The position numbers were made by a program, and so were the translations under genes. From assembly GCA_029212405.1 (NCBI GenBank), contig JARGNR010000015.1, forward strand, positions 1 through 53,764: a DNA stretch of 53,764 nucleotides, given 5' to 3'. Of the stretch, positions 43,235-52,389 are shown piece after piece; position 1 is the stretch's first letter, and every line of letters starts with the position of its first letter. This DNA is from Saprospiraceae bacterium. GTDB lineage: Bacteria; Bacteroidota; Bacteroidia; Chitinophagales; Saprospiraceae. The notes beneath the pieces are model-generated. The model was not told where the DNA came from. It was given only the letters and a program-made list of their open reading frames with translations, and did no database searches.

Positions 43235-46066
43235 ATGGCGGCAATTAGATTAGTAAAAATAGCGAAAGAACTTAATGTGGGGACAAGCACCATTGTTGAC
43301 TTTCTTAAAGGGAAGGGATACGATATTGACAACAAACCTACATCCAAGATTTCGGAAGAGATGCACGAGGAGTTGCTTAAAGAATTCAGTGACTCTATGG
43401 CTGCTAAAGAAAAAGCAGACCAATTGATAATTGGCAGTCGATATGGCAAAGAAGAGGAACAAGCACCTCCAAAAGTTGTCATTTCAGAACCAATTCCAGA
43501 GCCTAAGCCAGAACCAATTCCTGAGCCAGTAGTAGAAGAGGTTAAGCCAGAACCGGAACCAGAACCAATAGTGGAAGAGGTAAAGAAACCTGAGGTGAAA
43601 ATAGAACCGGTAGCTGAAGAGAAAAAAGAAGTACCTGGAATTAAAATTTTAGGAAAGATTGATTTGGATGCCAATAAAAGGCCACCAAAGAAAAAGGAAA
43701 AGCCAGTTGAAAAGAAAGTGGAAAAGCCTGTTTTCGAGGAAAAGAAAGAAGAAGTAAAACCTTCTGAACCTGCTCCAAAAAAGAAAGAAGAAAAGGCTGA
43801 ACCTGCAAAGGATACTGCACCAAAAGAAAAAGAAGCTCCGAAACAAAAAACAGGGTCAAAGGCTCCTGTAGAAGAAATGATCAGAGCCAAGACTCCCGAG
43901 CTTGCTGGATTGAAGATTCAAGGAAAGATAGACTTATCCTCCATACAACCTGCCAAGAAGGCGAAAAAGGATGAGAAAAAACCACAACAATCTGCTTCTA
44001 AACCAGGTCAAAATGACCCTCGAAAGAAGAGAAAGCGTAAGAAAATTCCAGCGAGAGGTGTTCCAAGTGGAGGAAGAAATCAACAAGGAAATAACCGTGG
44101 AAATAATCGAGGGAACAGAAGAAGAGAGGATGAAGTAAAAGAAGTAACGCAAAAAGAGATCGATGATAAGATCAAAGCTACAATGGCAAGAATGTCAGGT
44201 GGTGGGAAAAATAAGCGTCAGAAAATAAGAAGGGATAATAGAGAGGAGAAAAGAGAAAAACAAGAAATTAAAGATCTTGAAAAGGTAGAAACTAAATTAA
44301 AAGTGACAGAATTTATTTCTGTTTCTGAGTTGGCGAGTATCATGGAAGTACCCGTAACAGAAGTAATCACCACTTGTATGAGTCTAGGTGTGATCGTTTC
44401 TATCAACCAAAGATTAGATGCTGAGATTATTGAATTGGTCGCTACAGAGTTTGAATTTGAAGTAGAATTTATTGGAGCGGATCAAGAAACGGAAGAAGAG
44501 GATATTATCGAAGATGATCCTGCTGATTTGGAACCAAGAGCAGCAATTGTTACAGTAATGGGGCACGTCGATCATGGTAAAACATCGTTGCTGGATTTTA
44601 TTCGAGAAGCAAACGTAGCAGATGGAGAAGCCGGAGGAATCACCCAGCATATTGGTGCATATGAGGTGAGTGCTGGTCCAGAAAATAAGAAAATAACCTT
44701 CTTAGATACTCCAGGTCACGAAGCCTTTACGGCAATGAGAGCCAGAGGGGCAAAAGTGACAGATGTTGCCGTAATTATAGTAGCGGCGGACGATAAAATA
44801 ATGCCACAGACAAAAGAGGCAATATCACACGCTCAAGCAGCGGGTGTTCCTATCGTATTTGCAATTAACAAGATTGATAAAGATGGCGCTGATCCTGAGA
44901 GAATTAAATCAGAATTGGCTCAGATGAATTTCTTAGTAGAAGATTGGGGAGGAACCTATCAATCTCAAGATATTTCTGCCAAGATGGGTCAGAATATTGA
45001 TAAATTGTTAGAGAAAATAATTCTTGAATCTGATTTACTGGAGCTAAAAGCGAATCCAAATAGAGAAGCTCACGGAACAGTTATAGAAGCTTCTTTGGAC
45101 AAAGGTAGAGGTTATGTAACCAAATTATTGGTTCAAAATGGGTCTCTTAAGATAGGAGATTCAATGATCGCAGGATCTCACTCAGGTAAGGTTAAGGCGA
45201 TGTTCAACGAGAAAGGAAAGCGAGTGAAAATTGCTGGACCTTCTGCTCCCGTTCTAGTATTGGGATTAAGTGGAGCACCTCAAGCGGGTGAGAAGTTTAA
45301 AGTGATGGAAACAGAACAAGAAGCTAGAGCACTTGCAACCAAACGATCACAGATAGAAAGAGAGCAAACGAATAGAGCAAGCAAGCGTATTTCTTTAGAC
45401 GAAATCGGAAGAAGATTGGCACTTGGAAATTTCAAAGAGCTTAATCTTATTGTGAAGGGTGATGTGGATGGTTCTATTGAAGCATTATCAGATGCATTGA
45501 TCAAACAATCGGTAGAATCTATTCAAGTAAATGTCATTCATAAAGCAGTTGGACAAATTGTAGAATCAGATATTCTATTGGCTTCTGCTTCTGATGCGAT
45601 TATCATTGGATTCCAAGTTAGACCTTCATCTAATGCTAGACATTTAGCGGAGAAGGAAGGAGTGGAAATCAAGACATATTCTATCATTTATGAAGCGTTA
45701 GAAGAGATCAAACTCGCAATGGAAGGAATGCTTGAACCTACCAAGGAAGAAAAAGTACTTGGACAAGTTGAAGTAAGAGAAACTTATAAGATTTCTAAAG
45801 TTGGTACCATTGCTGGATGTTATGTCACAGAAGGTAAGATTACAAGAAACAGTCTGATCAGACTAGTGAGAGAAGGAATTGTTGTTTATCCTACAAAAGA
45901 AGGAGTCACTGGAGAAATATCAAGTTTGAAGCGTTTCAAAGATGATGTAAAAGAAGTGAAGTCTGGATTTGAGTGTGGGGTAACCATTAAAAACTACAAT
46001 GATATCAAAGTAGGAGACGTGGTTGAAGCATACGAAATTGTTGAGGTAAAACAGACTCTTAACTAG
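43235..46066 (+). CDS. infB: Translation initiation factor IF-2
   Basis: IF-2 is the GTPase that places initiator tRNA on the ribosome. Two small N-terminal helices ([21 protein letters not shown]) are followed by a very long, Pro/Glu/Lys-rich linker (residues ~70-300) with a late basic [12 protein letters not shown] stretch. The G domain starts at about residue 443: [12 protein letters not shown] (G1), DTPGHEAF (G3), NKID (G4, ~545). Domains II-IV follow, ending in [12 protein letters not shown]. Length 943 is in the normal range for Bacteroidota. The linker explains the low-complexity look of the DNA; antisense frames there are artefacts. It is the third gene of the operon, 83 bases after nusA. 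Confidence 0.97.
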   Translation: MAAIRLVKIAKELNVGTSTIVDFLKGKGYDIDNKPTSKISEEMHEELLKEFSDSMAAKEKADQLIIGSRYGKEEEQAPPKVVISEPIPEPKPEPIPEPVVEEVKPEPEPEPIVEEVKKPEVKIEPVAEEKKEVPGIKILGKIDLDANKRPPKKKEKPVEKKVEKPVFEEKKEEVKPSEPAPKKKEEKAEPAKDTAPKEKEAPKQKTGSKAPVEEMIRAKTPELAGLKIQGKIDLSSIQPAKKAKKDEKKPQQSASKPGQNDPRKKRKRKKIPARGVPSGGRNQQGNNRGNNRGNRRREDEVKEVTQKEIDDKIKATMARMSGGGKNKRQKIRRDNREEKREKQEIKDLEKVETKLKVTEFISVSELASIMEVPVTEVITTCMSLGVIVSINQRLDAEIIELVATEFEFEVEFIGADQETEEEDIIEDDPADLEPRAAIVTVMGHVDHGKTSLLDFIREANVADGEAGGITQHIGAYEVSAGPENKKITFLDTPGHEAFTAMRARGAKVTDVAVIIVAADDKIMPQTKEAISHAQAAGVPIVFAINKIDKDGADPERIKSELAQMNFLVEDWGGTYQSQDISAKMGQNIDKLLEKIILESDLLELKANPNREAHGTVIEASLDKGRGYVTKLLVQNGSLKIGDSMIAGSHSGKVKAMFNEKGKRVKIAGPSAPVLVLGLSGAPQAGEKFKVMETEQEARALATKRSQIEREQTNRASKRISLDEIGRRLALGNFKELNLIVKGDVDGSIEALSDALIKQSVESIQVNVIHKAVGQIVESDILLASASDAIIIGFQVRPSSNARHLAEKEGVEIKTYSIIYEALEEIKLAMEGMLEPTKEEKVLGQVEVRETYKISKVGTIAGCYVTEGKITRNSLIRLVREGIVVYPTKEGVTGEISSLKRFKDDVKEVKSGFECGVTIKNYNDIKVGDVVEAYEIVEVKQTLN

Positions 46067-46088
46067 AGACATCAAGCTGTCTTCATAT

Positions 46089-46856
46089 ATGACAGATAGT
46101 CAACTTAAGTCTTTTCTTGATCTAAAAGTCAAAAAGTATAATATCCCAGGGTTCATTCCTTTGGACCCAATATCTATACCACATAAGTACTCTATTTATC
46201 AAGACATTGAAATTACTGGGTTTTGGACCTCGATATTAGCTTGGGGTCAACGCGTAACTATTGTCAATAAAGCAAATGAACTCTTTGCCTTGATGGATAA
46301 TGCCCCTTATGACTTTATCCTCAACCATACCGAAAGTGATCGACAGAAGTTTGAATCATTTAAACATCGCACATTTAATTTTACAGACACTCTTTATTTC
46401 TTAGAATTTTTACAAAATCACTATTCGAACTTCAGCTCCTTAGAAGATGCCTTTTTAGAAAAGGGAGCGTTTACAAGTGTGGAATCTTCTTTGATTCATT
46501 TTCGAAATTATTTTTTTGATCACCCTTTTGCTCCTGATCGTACTCGCAAACATATTGCCAGTCCTGCAAGAAAATCTACTTGTAAACGGCTGAATATGTT
46601 TTTGAGGTGGATGGTGCGAAAAGATGATAATGGGGTAGATTTTGGTATTTGGAATAAAATCCCTCAATCAGCATTGATGATGCCTTTAGATGTGCATGTA
46701 GAACGCCATGGCCGAAACTTAGGATTACTTTCTAGAAAACAGCGAGATTGGCAAGCTGTCAAAGAGTTAACCAATAATCTTCGAAAGTTTGATGCAAATG
46801 ACCCTGTGAAATATGACTTTGCATTGTTTGGCATGGGTGTTGATTCTAAAATATAA
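46089..46856 (+). CDS. TIGR02757-family protein
   Basis: The whole chain fits the TIGR02757 family of uncharacterised proteins: an opening LKSFLDLKVKKYNIPGFI and DPISIPHKYS, then ITGFWTSILAWGQRVTIVNKA, and the conserved MFLRWMVRKDDNGVDFGIW with LMMPLDVHVERHGRNLGLL. These motifs are spread over 255 residues with no membrane segment. The arrangement resembles the helical fold of HhH-GPD DNA glycosylases, but no catalytic Lys/Asp pair can be named with confidence, so the function is open. It starts 22 bases after infB and may be read from the same operon. Confidence 0.85.
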   Translation: MTDSQLKSFLDLKVKKYNIPGFIPLDPISIPHKYSIYQDIEITGFWTSILAWGQRVTIVNKANELFALMDNAPYDFILNHTESDRQKFESFKHRTFNFTDTLYFLEFLQNHYSNFSSLEDAFLEKGAFTSVESSLIHFRNYFFDHPFAPDRTRKHIASPARKSTCKRLNMFLRWMVRKDDNGVDFGIWNKIPQSALMMPLDVHVERHGRNLGLLSRKQRDWQAVKELTNNLRKFDANDPVKYDFALFGMGVDSKI

Positions 46857-47196
46857 ATTTTGAGCCTACCTTGATTTTTGTGCTGAAACATCAAATTTTC
46901 TTTTTCATTAGAATTATATAAGGGAATCGAACTTTTGGGGAGCAAGCTATATTTTATAGCAACTAAGATTGGAGAATCAAATGTTAGTTGATCGAGATAA
47001 ATAGAGTTCCCAAATTGGATGTGATAGATCAAGTTAATTTGACGTACAAGAGATTCAAAAATCAATTCTATTTATTTTTATTGTAAGATGTTTAGATACA
47101 ATCATTTATAGATTCACCCACAAGGGTAGTCTTCGATGTATTCTTTTGTCATAATATTGAGGTAATAAAAATTTGTATAACAGAAACTTAATCGTA
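46857..47196. other. Intergenic DNA before the secreted cupin gene
   Basis: This 340-base AT-rich gap shows no supported gene. A minus-strand open frame that crosses it is mostly antisense to the TIGR02757 gene and was not accepted. No clear promoter or terminator was found. Confidence 0.5.
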
Positions 47197-47739
47197 ATGA
47201 ATAGAAAACAATTTTTAAAAACATCAATATCAGCTGGCACATTGCTTACTATAATGCCACAAGGTCTTAATGCAATCACAATAGCACCGTCTAAGATTGT
47301 TAATCCAAAGATTATACGCGCCGATGAAGGTAAACTTATCAATGTTATTGGTGACATACAAACAATAAAATTAACTGGAAAAGACACAAATGGAATGTTC
47401 ACCTTGATAGAGGAGGAAAATGATCCTGGAGTAGGTATTCCACCGCACGTTCACCAAAATGAGGATGAAGTTTTTAGAGTTTTAGAAGGAGAAATGGAAA
47501 TAACCGTTGGAGATATAACAACAACTTTAAAAGCTGGAGATATGGCTTTTGGACCAAGAGGTGTACCTCATTCTTGGAGAATAATAGGAGACAAAAAGGC
47601 AAAAGTCATCTTGAGTGTTTTTCCCTCAGGCATTGAAACAATGTTCGAAGAACTTGGAAAATTACCTCCAGGACCACCTGATTTTCCTAAGGTAGCAGAA
47701 ATTTGTGGTCGATATGGTATAACGTTTCTGAATTCATAG
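47197..47739 (+). CDS. Secreted cupin-domain protein
   Basis: The ATG at 47197 (MNRKQFLKTSISAGTLLTIM) is chosen over a TTG eight codons upstream since it begins on a signal peptide. The NRKQFLK start resembles a Tat-type signal but has Arg-Lys rather than Arg-Arg, so Sec export is also possible. The cupin barrel has motif 1 PPHVHQNEDEVFRVLEGEM (about residues 82-100; two His and a Glu bind metal) and motif 2 GPRGVPHSWR (His ~125). Cupins of this kind include small quercetinase- or isomerase-like enzymes and sugar- or metal-binding proteins. The substrate is not predictable. Length 180. Confidence 0.82.
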   Translation: MNRKQFLKTSISAGTLLTIMPQGLNAITIAPSKIVNPKIIRADEGKLINVIGDIQTIKLTGKDTNGMFTLIEEENDPGVGIPPHVHQNEDEVFRVLEGEMEITVGDITTTLKAGDMAFGPRGVPHSWRIIGDKKAKVILSVFPSGIETMFEELGKLPPGPPDFPKVAEICGRYGITFLNS

Positions 47740-47803
47740 AAAGAATTCTTGGGAGTAAAGGATAATTGATAAAGTTCTATACCATTTTGAAATAGTGTAA
47801 ATT

Positions 47804-48457
47804 CTATATTTCACCATTCCATTCCTGGTAGAATTGGTTTAGAAAGTCTTCCATGTACTCATGCCGTTTTTGTGCAAGCCGTCTACCAGTTTCCGTATTC
47901 ATCCGATCCTTCAACAATAATAGTTTTTCATAGAAATGATTAATTGTTGGTGCGGTAGATTTTTTATACTCTTCTTTTGTCATATTCAACTTAGGAGAGA
48001 TTGAAGGATCATAAATTTTCATGTTTTTAAAACCACCATAATTAAATGTACGTGCGATACCAATCGCTCCAATGGCATCCAGACGATCGGCATCCTGGAC
48101 CACGTCCAATTCAGGTGATTTGAATTGCTGTTCTAGGTTGCCTCCTTTGAAAGATATGTTATTGATGATTTGAATGACGTGTTCTATATCCGCAGCAGAA
48201 GTATGTTGACTCATGAGCCATTCTGTAGCTACTTTAGGTCCCACAGATTCGTCTCCTCCATGAAATTTAGAATCAGCAATATCGTGCAGTAAGGCACCTA
48301 AAGCAACAATTGTACTATTTACATTTTCTGACTTTGAAATGAGAAGAGCATTTTTATACACTCGTTCAATATGAAACCAATCATGGCCTCCTTCAGCATC
48401 TTTTAATGTTTTTTTTACAAATGCAATCGTATTATGTATCAGTTCAGAATTTGACAT
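47804..48457 (-). CDS. HD-domain phosphohydrolase (YedJ-like)
   Basis: The metal-dependent HD fold is defined by GGHDWFHIERVYKNAL (His25, His29), ALLHDIADSKFHGGDE (HD pair His58-Asp59) and the later VQDADRLDAIGAIGIARTFNYGG segment (given in part: DADRLDAIGAIGIARTF). These are the motifs of the YedJ-type branch, whose members hydrolyse phosphate esters or nucleotides; the exact substrate is unknown. Length 217 is normal and no signal peptide is present. It is a single gene on the minus strand, separated from the small ORF upstream by a terminator. Confidence 0.87.
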   Translation of the reverse strand: MSNSELIHNTIAFVKKTLKDAEGGHDWFHIERVYKNALLISKSENVNSTIVALGALLHDIADSKFHGGDESVGPKVATEWLMSQHTSAADIEHVIQIINNISFKGGNLEQQFKSPELDVVQDADRLDAIGAIGIARTFNYGGFKNMKIYDPSISPKLNMTKEEYKKSTAPTINHFYEKLLLLKDRMNTETGRRLAQKRHEYMEDFLNQFYQEWNGEI

Positions 48458-48498
48458 TGGGCAAAGAAAAGATTTTATATGTAGAAATGCATAAATAT

Positions 48499-48533
48499 AA
48501 AAAAGGCCGGTTTAACCCCCCAGTTAACCGGCC
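48499..48533 (-). terminator. Intrinsic terminator overlapping a small minus-strand ORF end
   Basis: On the minus strand a GC-rich stem (GGCCGGTTAAC pairing with GTTAAACCGGCC, one bulged base) and a 6-base loop (TGGGGG) are followed by six T residues. It is a strong terminator. The stop codon of the 61-codon ORF lies inside the stem, and the HD gene begins about 40 bases downstream. Confidence 0.8.
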
Positions 48534-48709
48534 ATATTAATTCGAAATTGCTTAAGTATTCTCCTTAATAATCTGAACATTGATTTATAGGCACATTCCT
48601 TGCCAAAACTATTCGATCGATGAAAATCAATAGGGTAAAAAACACATTGCTTTTTTGAAACAAGTATATCTAATTTATTTTCAGAATAATGTATAATGTC
48701 ATTTTTCAT
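48524..48709 (-). CDS. Small hypothetical protein (61 residues)
   Basis: A basic 61-residue frame (starting MKNDIIHYSENKLDILVSKK and ending RLLRRILKQFRINMAG) whose stop sits inside a strong terminator hairpin. No homology, signal or motif is recognised, and the region before the start is only AT-rich. The terminator shows that a minus-strand transcript ends here, which favours some expressed unit, coding or not. It could equally be a small RNA. Confidence 0.35.
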   Translation of the reverse strand: MKNDIIHYSENKLDILVSKKQCVFYPIDFHRSNSFGKECAYKSMFRLLRRILKQFRINMAG

Positions 48710-48800
48710 ATTTTATAAAAAAAAATATGAATTGATCTAAGAATATTGATAAAACAAGGATTTATGAGTGATATAAATCCATATTTTAACTTTAGTTTTT

Positions 48801-48827
48801 GTAATTTTTACACTATGTGTATATTAC
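48801..48827. promoter_or_regulatory. Extended dyad upstream of the MFS transporter gene
   Basis: The sequence GTAAT-TTT-TACAC-TAT-GTGTA-T-ATTAC has a perfect inner 5-base dyad (TACAC/GTGTA) and outer arms GTAAT/ATTAC, 41 bases before the transporter start. The form is that of an operator for a dimeric regulator, for instance of sugar use. No regulator gene lies beside it. Confidence 0.4.
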
Positions 48828-48867
48828 AGATCAAAATGACTTCTAACTAACAAACTAAACTATTTTC

Positions 48868-50097
48868 ATGGAAAGCACATCTATTAATAAATCAAAACTC
48901 TTTTTGGCAAGTTGTATCGCTCTAACCGTAACAGCAATGACATTTGGAATAAGAGCGGGTATAATGGGAGAATTGGGAACTGAATTCGCCTTTACAAATC
49001 GAGAATTAGGAATTATGGCCCAAATGGCATTTTTAGGTTTTCCACTTTCCATGATTGTTGGCGGACTAATTTACCCTAAAATTGGTCCTAAACCATTGAT
49101 GTGGGCCGCATTTATTTGTCATTTACTTGGGTTGATATTAACTATTGTTTCTACTAGTTTTCTACCATTTTTAGTTTCTACTTTTTTAATTGGTGTAGCC
49201 AATGGTGCTGTAGAAGCAGCTTGTAATCCATTAATTGCAGATATGTATTCTACCAATAGGACTACAATGCTTAATAAATTTCATGTTTGGTTTCCTGGAG
49301 GAATTGTAATCGGTGCTTTGGTATCTCAGATGATGACAAGCATGGGAATGGGATGGCAAGCACAAATTGCCGTTATGTTCATACCAACAATTATCTATGG
49401 ATATTTAATTTTAGGACAAAGTTTTCCAAAAGCGGAAAACATTGCCTCAGATATAGGAGAAAATATTTCTTCTATGGTATCTCCTCTCTTTATTTTTATG
49501 TTAATCTGCATGGGATTGACGGCAACAACAGAGTTGGGAACGGGACAATTTATCCAACCTCTATTGGAAAATGCGGGTGCTCCACCTTTAATAATATTGG
49601 CATTGGTAACAGGATTGATGGCGGTAGGAAGATATTTTGCAGGACCAGTTATACATAGGTTTAACCCAATAGGCGTTTTATTTATTAGTGCCATCGTGGC
49701 AACTATTGCTTTGGGAGTATTGTCTGTTGCAAATGGACCATTGGTATATTTGGGTGCTTTTTTATTCTCATGTGGAGTTATGTATTTCTGGCCGACTATG
49801 ATTGGTTTTGTTAGTGAATATTGCGACAAGACTGGAGCATTGGGAATGTCTATAATTGGTGGTGCAGGAATGTTGATAACCGGATTTTCTCTGCCAGTCA
49901 TTGGAGACTGGTTGGACAAAGAAAAAGCAATTGCAACTGCCAATGGGTTATCTGAAGAAGCCATTAGTCTTGCCGCTGGTCAGAATACATTAGATAATAT
50001 AGCAGTACTTCCTGGTATTTTGATTGTATTCTTTGGCATCCTTTTCTTTATGAGAAATAAACTGGAAGAACGTCGAATACCACAAGACGCACATTAA
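48868..50097 (+). CDS. MFS transporter, sugar (fucose permease-like) group
   Basis: A 409-residue membrane protein with about 12 hydrophobic helices. The N-terminal half shows FGIRAGIMGELGTEFAFTNRELG and QMAFLGFPLSMIVGGLIYPKIGPKPLMW (parts shown), the MFS loop 2-3 region, and NGAVEAACNPLIADMYSTNR. The latter resembles the fucose/glucose-galactose permease group. The C-terminal half has YFAGPVIHRFNPIGVLF. A sugar or sugar-derivative substrate is likely but not proven. It has its own terminator and an upstream dyad, so it is a single-gene unit. Confidence 0.85.
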   Translation: MESTSINKSKLFLASCIALTVTAMTFGIRAGIMGELGTEFAFTNRELGIMAQMAFLGFPLSMIVGGLIYPKIGPKPLMWAAFICHLLGLILTIVSTSFLPFLVSTFLIGVANGAVEAACNPLIADMYSTNRTTMLNKFHVWFPGGIVIGALVSQMMTSMGMGWQAQIAVMFIPTIIYGYLILGQSFPKAENIASDIGENISSMVSPLFIFMLICMGLTATTELGTGQFIQPLLENAGAPPLIILALVTGLMAVGRYFAGPVIHRFNPIGVLFISAIVATIALGVLSVANGPLVYLGAFLFSCGVMYFWPTMIGFVSEYCDKTGALGMSIIGGAGMLITGFSLPVIGDWLDKEKAIATANGLSEEAISLAAGQNTLDNIAVLPGILIVFFGILFFMRNKLEERRIPQDAH

Positions 50098-50108
50098 AAG
50101 AAAATATA

Positions 50109-50135
50109 AAGGCAATTTTTTAATTGCCTTTTTTT
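50109..50135 (+). terminator. Intrinsic terminator after the MFS gene
   Basis: A perfect 9-base stem (AAGGCAATT with AATTGCCTT), a 4-base loop and a following T-run, 12 bases past the stop of the transporter gene. Confidence 0.9.
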
Positions 50136-50310
50136 ATTTCCAATCTTTTACTTATCAACTACTTACGTCAAGTTATTGACATTGGTTTTCATAGTATTCT
50201 ATTAGTTTTGGTTTTTATTTTGGAATCAAGGCAACCATTATTACATCTTTAAGGTATAGGGTAGTATACTTTGTTTTTCAAATGAACAAATAAAATCGAA
50301 GCTGAATAAA

Positions 50311-50856
50311 ATGGAGGAAACCCTTCACATCATAGTAAAAGGCTGTAAAAAACGAAACAGAAATAGTCAACACGAGTTGTACAAACTGTTTTATGCCTAT
50401 GGTATGAGTATTAGTATTCGATATGTGAAGAATGAAGATGAAGCCATCCACGTTTTGAATGACAGCTTTATGAAAGTTTTTTCAAGGATAGGAAAGTTTG
50501 ATGCGCAATATGACTTCAAGCCTTGGTTTAGAAAAATAGTAGTCAATACATCCATTGATTACATGAAAAAACAAAAAAAATTGCAAATGAAGTCGGAGAT
50601 AGAAGATGCAAAAAATATACAAGATCGGGAAGATATACTCAGTAGAATTGGATATAAAGAACTGATAAATTTGGTTCAATCTCTTTCTACTGCATACAGA
50701 ACAGTTTTTAACATGTATGTAATCGATGGATACAAACATGATGAAATTGCTAAAACGCTCAATATATCCGTAGGAACCTCAAAGTCAAATTTATCTAAAG
50801 CTAGAGCACAACTTCGAGATATGATTACTAAACAACTAAAATTGCAGCATGCCTGA
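50311..50856 (+). CDS. ECF-type RNA polymerase sigma factor
   Basis: Region 2 spans residues ~20-85 (NSQHELYKLFYAYGMSI, DEAIHVLNDSFMKVFSRIGKF, WFRKIVVNTSIDYMKKQKK), which contacts core polymerase and the -10 DNA. Region 4 is at ~120-175 (YRTVFNMYVIDGYKHDEIAKTLNISVGTSKSNLSKAR in parts), a helix-turn-helix that reads the -35 element. There is no region 1 or 3, as in extracytoplasmic-function factors. Length 181. The stop lies 8 bases into the next gene, which encodes a membrane protein that may hold or control the sigma factor. Confidence 0.92.
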   Translation: MEETLHIIVKGCKKRNRNSQHELYKLFYAYGMSISIRYVKNEDEAIHVLNDSFMKVFSRIGKFDAQYDFKPWFRKIVVNTSIDYMKKQKKLQMKSEIEDAKNIQDREDILSRIGYKELINLVQSLSTAYRTVFNMYVIDGYKHDEIAKTLNISVGTSKSNLSKARAQLRDMITKQLKLQHA

Positions 50857-52147
50857 TTTTAATCCCAATGAGATGGATGCTCTTTTTAGAGAAGGAGCAG
50901 AGAGACATGAGTTTGAGTACAATGCAGACGCATGGGCGATGATGGAAGAAAAGCTAGATGAGAAGGATAGAAAAAGAAGAATATTTTTTTACTTAATTGG
51001 ATTCTTAGCAATACTAGCTCTCATAAGTGGAATTTCGTACATGACTCTTATTCATGATTCTAATCAGGCAGTCATCGCTGATGTTAATCCACCGGTTGTT
51101 AATGACTTCACAAACGATAAAGTTGAAGAGTCCACTATTTTAAAAAATAATGCTGTATCAATTGATCAAAACAAAAATGATCAGTTTTCAACTAAAGAAA
51201 TAAAAGAAAATATATCAGCAGACTCTAAAGAGAGGACTGGTAATATACTTGCTCACAACAGTTTTCAAAGCGAAAATACTGGCAATCTTATAGGTAATGA
51301 GATTGTCAGTATTCCTTCGCAAGCAGCAGAGGAGCATCAGGAGAAGCTAATTGTTAACGATAGAAGTGATTCAGATCTTGTATTTGAGGATAAGGCTGAA
51401 GAAGTGACGAACAATAAACTATCAATCGACAGAAAAGTACATATTTCTATTCTTCCACATAACACTTTTTCAACACTTATTAAAAAGGATGCGTTTAAAT
51501 CATTTGATTTGAAACCAGAGAGAATGAATAATAACCAATCCACTATTTCAAATAAAAATAGATTCGCTTTCACCTTGTTTGCTAATCCAGAGTGGTCTTC
51601 TGTTGGGTTTTTCAAAAATCCAAGGACAGGGTGGAGTTTTGGAACTAAAATAGGATATCAGTTCGCAGATAAGTTTGAAATAAGTACTGGTATCGCTTTG
51701 AGTAGAAAAATTTATAAAGGTTCTGGAGGAGAGTATACTATGGATGGCGGATGGTATCAGGACATTGAACCTATGGAAATAAAAGCTAAATGTGATGTAA
51801 TTGAAATTCCATTGAGTCTTTCCTATTATATCAGCGGATTCCGGAATACTGGCTTTTTTGCTGACCTAGGGATCAATAGTTATATGATGCACACAGAGTG
51901 GTATGGATTTGCCTATGATGATGCACTTATTAGACCCCAAGATTTTATAGAAGTAACAAAAGAAGATGAAAACAGCCACTTAGTTGGCGTTGGACGCTTC
52001 GCAATAGGATATCAAAAAGTACTATCAAAACATACATCATTCCAAATAGCTCCATATTTACAGTTTCCTTTAACTGGAATAGGATCTGGAAGAGTAAATC
52101 TTTTTAGTTCTGGAGTACAGATTGCAGTTAAGTTCAATACCCATTAA
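50849..52147 (+). CDS. Membrane-anchored outer-membrane beta-barrel protein, likely partner of the sigma factor
   Basis: The gene overlaps the sigma factor gene by 8 bases. Residues 1-43 are a cytoplasmic-looking segment (FNPNEMDALFREGAERHEFEY, part shown) with no Sec signal. One membrane helix follows (residues ~44-68, IFFYLIGFLAILALISGISY). Residues ~70-230 are a Ser/Asn/Glu-rich linker. Residues ~235-432 look like a porin-family barrel (GWSFGTKIGYQFADKFEIST, FFADLGINSYMMH, FQIAPYLQFPLTG). In Bacteroidota such sigma-linked proteins are common, and the cytoplasmic segment may bind the sigma factor as an anti-sigma domain. Inner and outer membrane placement together is unusual and unresolved. 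Confidence 0.75.
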   Translation: MPDFNPNEMDALFREGAERHEFEYNADAWAMMEEKLDEKDRKRRIFFYLIGFLAILALISGISYMTLIHDSNQAVIADVNPPVVNDFTNDKVEESTILKNNAVSIDQNKNDQFSTKEIKENISADSKERTGNILAHNSFQSENTGNLIGNEIVSIPSQAAEEHQEKLIVNDRSDSDLVFEDKAEEVTNNKLSIDRKVHISILPHNTFSTLIKKDAFKSFDLKPERMNNNQSTISNKNRFAFTLFANPEWSSVGFFKNPRTGWSFGTKIGYQFADKFEISTGIALSRKIYKGSGGEYTMDGGWYQDIEPMEIKAKCDVIEIPLSLSYYISGFRNTGFFADLGINSYMMHTEWYGFAYDDALIRPQDFIEVTKEDENSHLVGVGRFAIGYQKVLSKHTSFQIAPYLQFPLTGIGSGRVNLFSSGVQIAVKFNTH

Positions 52148-52170
52148 TTAATAAACAGAACACCATTATA

Positions 52171-52211
52171 TGACGTATGCTGTCCAGTGTGCGCACAGGA
52201 TAGGTATGTCA
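52171..52211. promoter_or_regulatory. Long imperfect dyad before the giant repeat protein
   Basis: A 10-base perfect palindrome (TGTGCGCACA, 52188-52197) sits at the centre of a longer dyad whose outer arms are TGAC and GTCA with G-U-compatible steps between. No T-run follows, so it is unlikely to be a simple terminator. It may be a regulator site or a structured leader for the gene starting at 52390. Confidence 0.4.
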
Positions 52212-52389
52212 TGTATGAAAAAAATATAATTAAAATGAAACAACTTAGATTACTCTTTCTTTCTGGGTGATTGAGCCTATTTGACTTTTCATCATCATTT
52301 ACATTCCTTTTTTACTAGGACCTCTCTATCTCTACCATGGGATAGGCTAGATTCTTATTGCTTAATTTTTAACCACAATCTAAAATCTA

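Noticed and set aside
43222-43890. A 222-residue Phe/Ser/Gly-rich minus-strand frame
   Set aside because: It is the complement of the Pro/Glu/Lys-rich linker of infB and has no independent support.
46664-47065. A 133-residue minus-strand frame crossing the end of the TIGR02757 gene
   Set aside because: Half of it is antisense to a conserved coding gene and no domain or start signal supports it.
49395-49964. A 189-residue minus-strand frame inside the MFS gene
   Set aside because: It is antisense to conserved transporter helices; the plus frame has family motifs, an own terminator and a good start.
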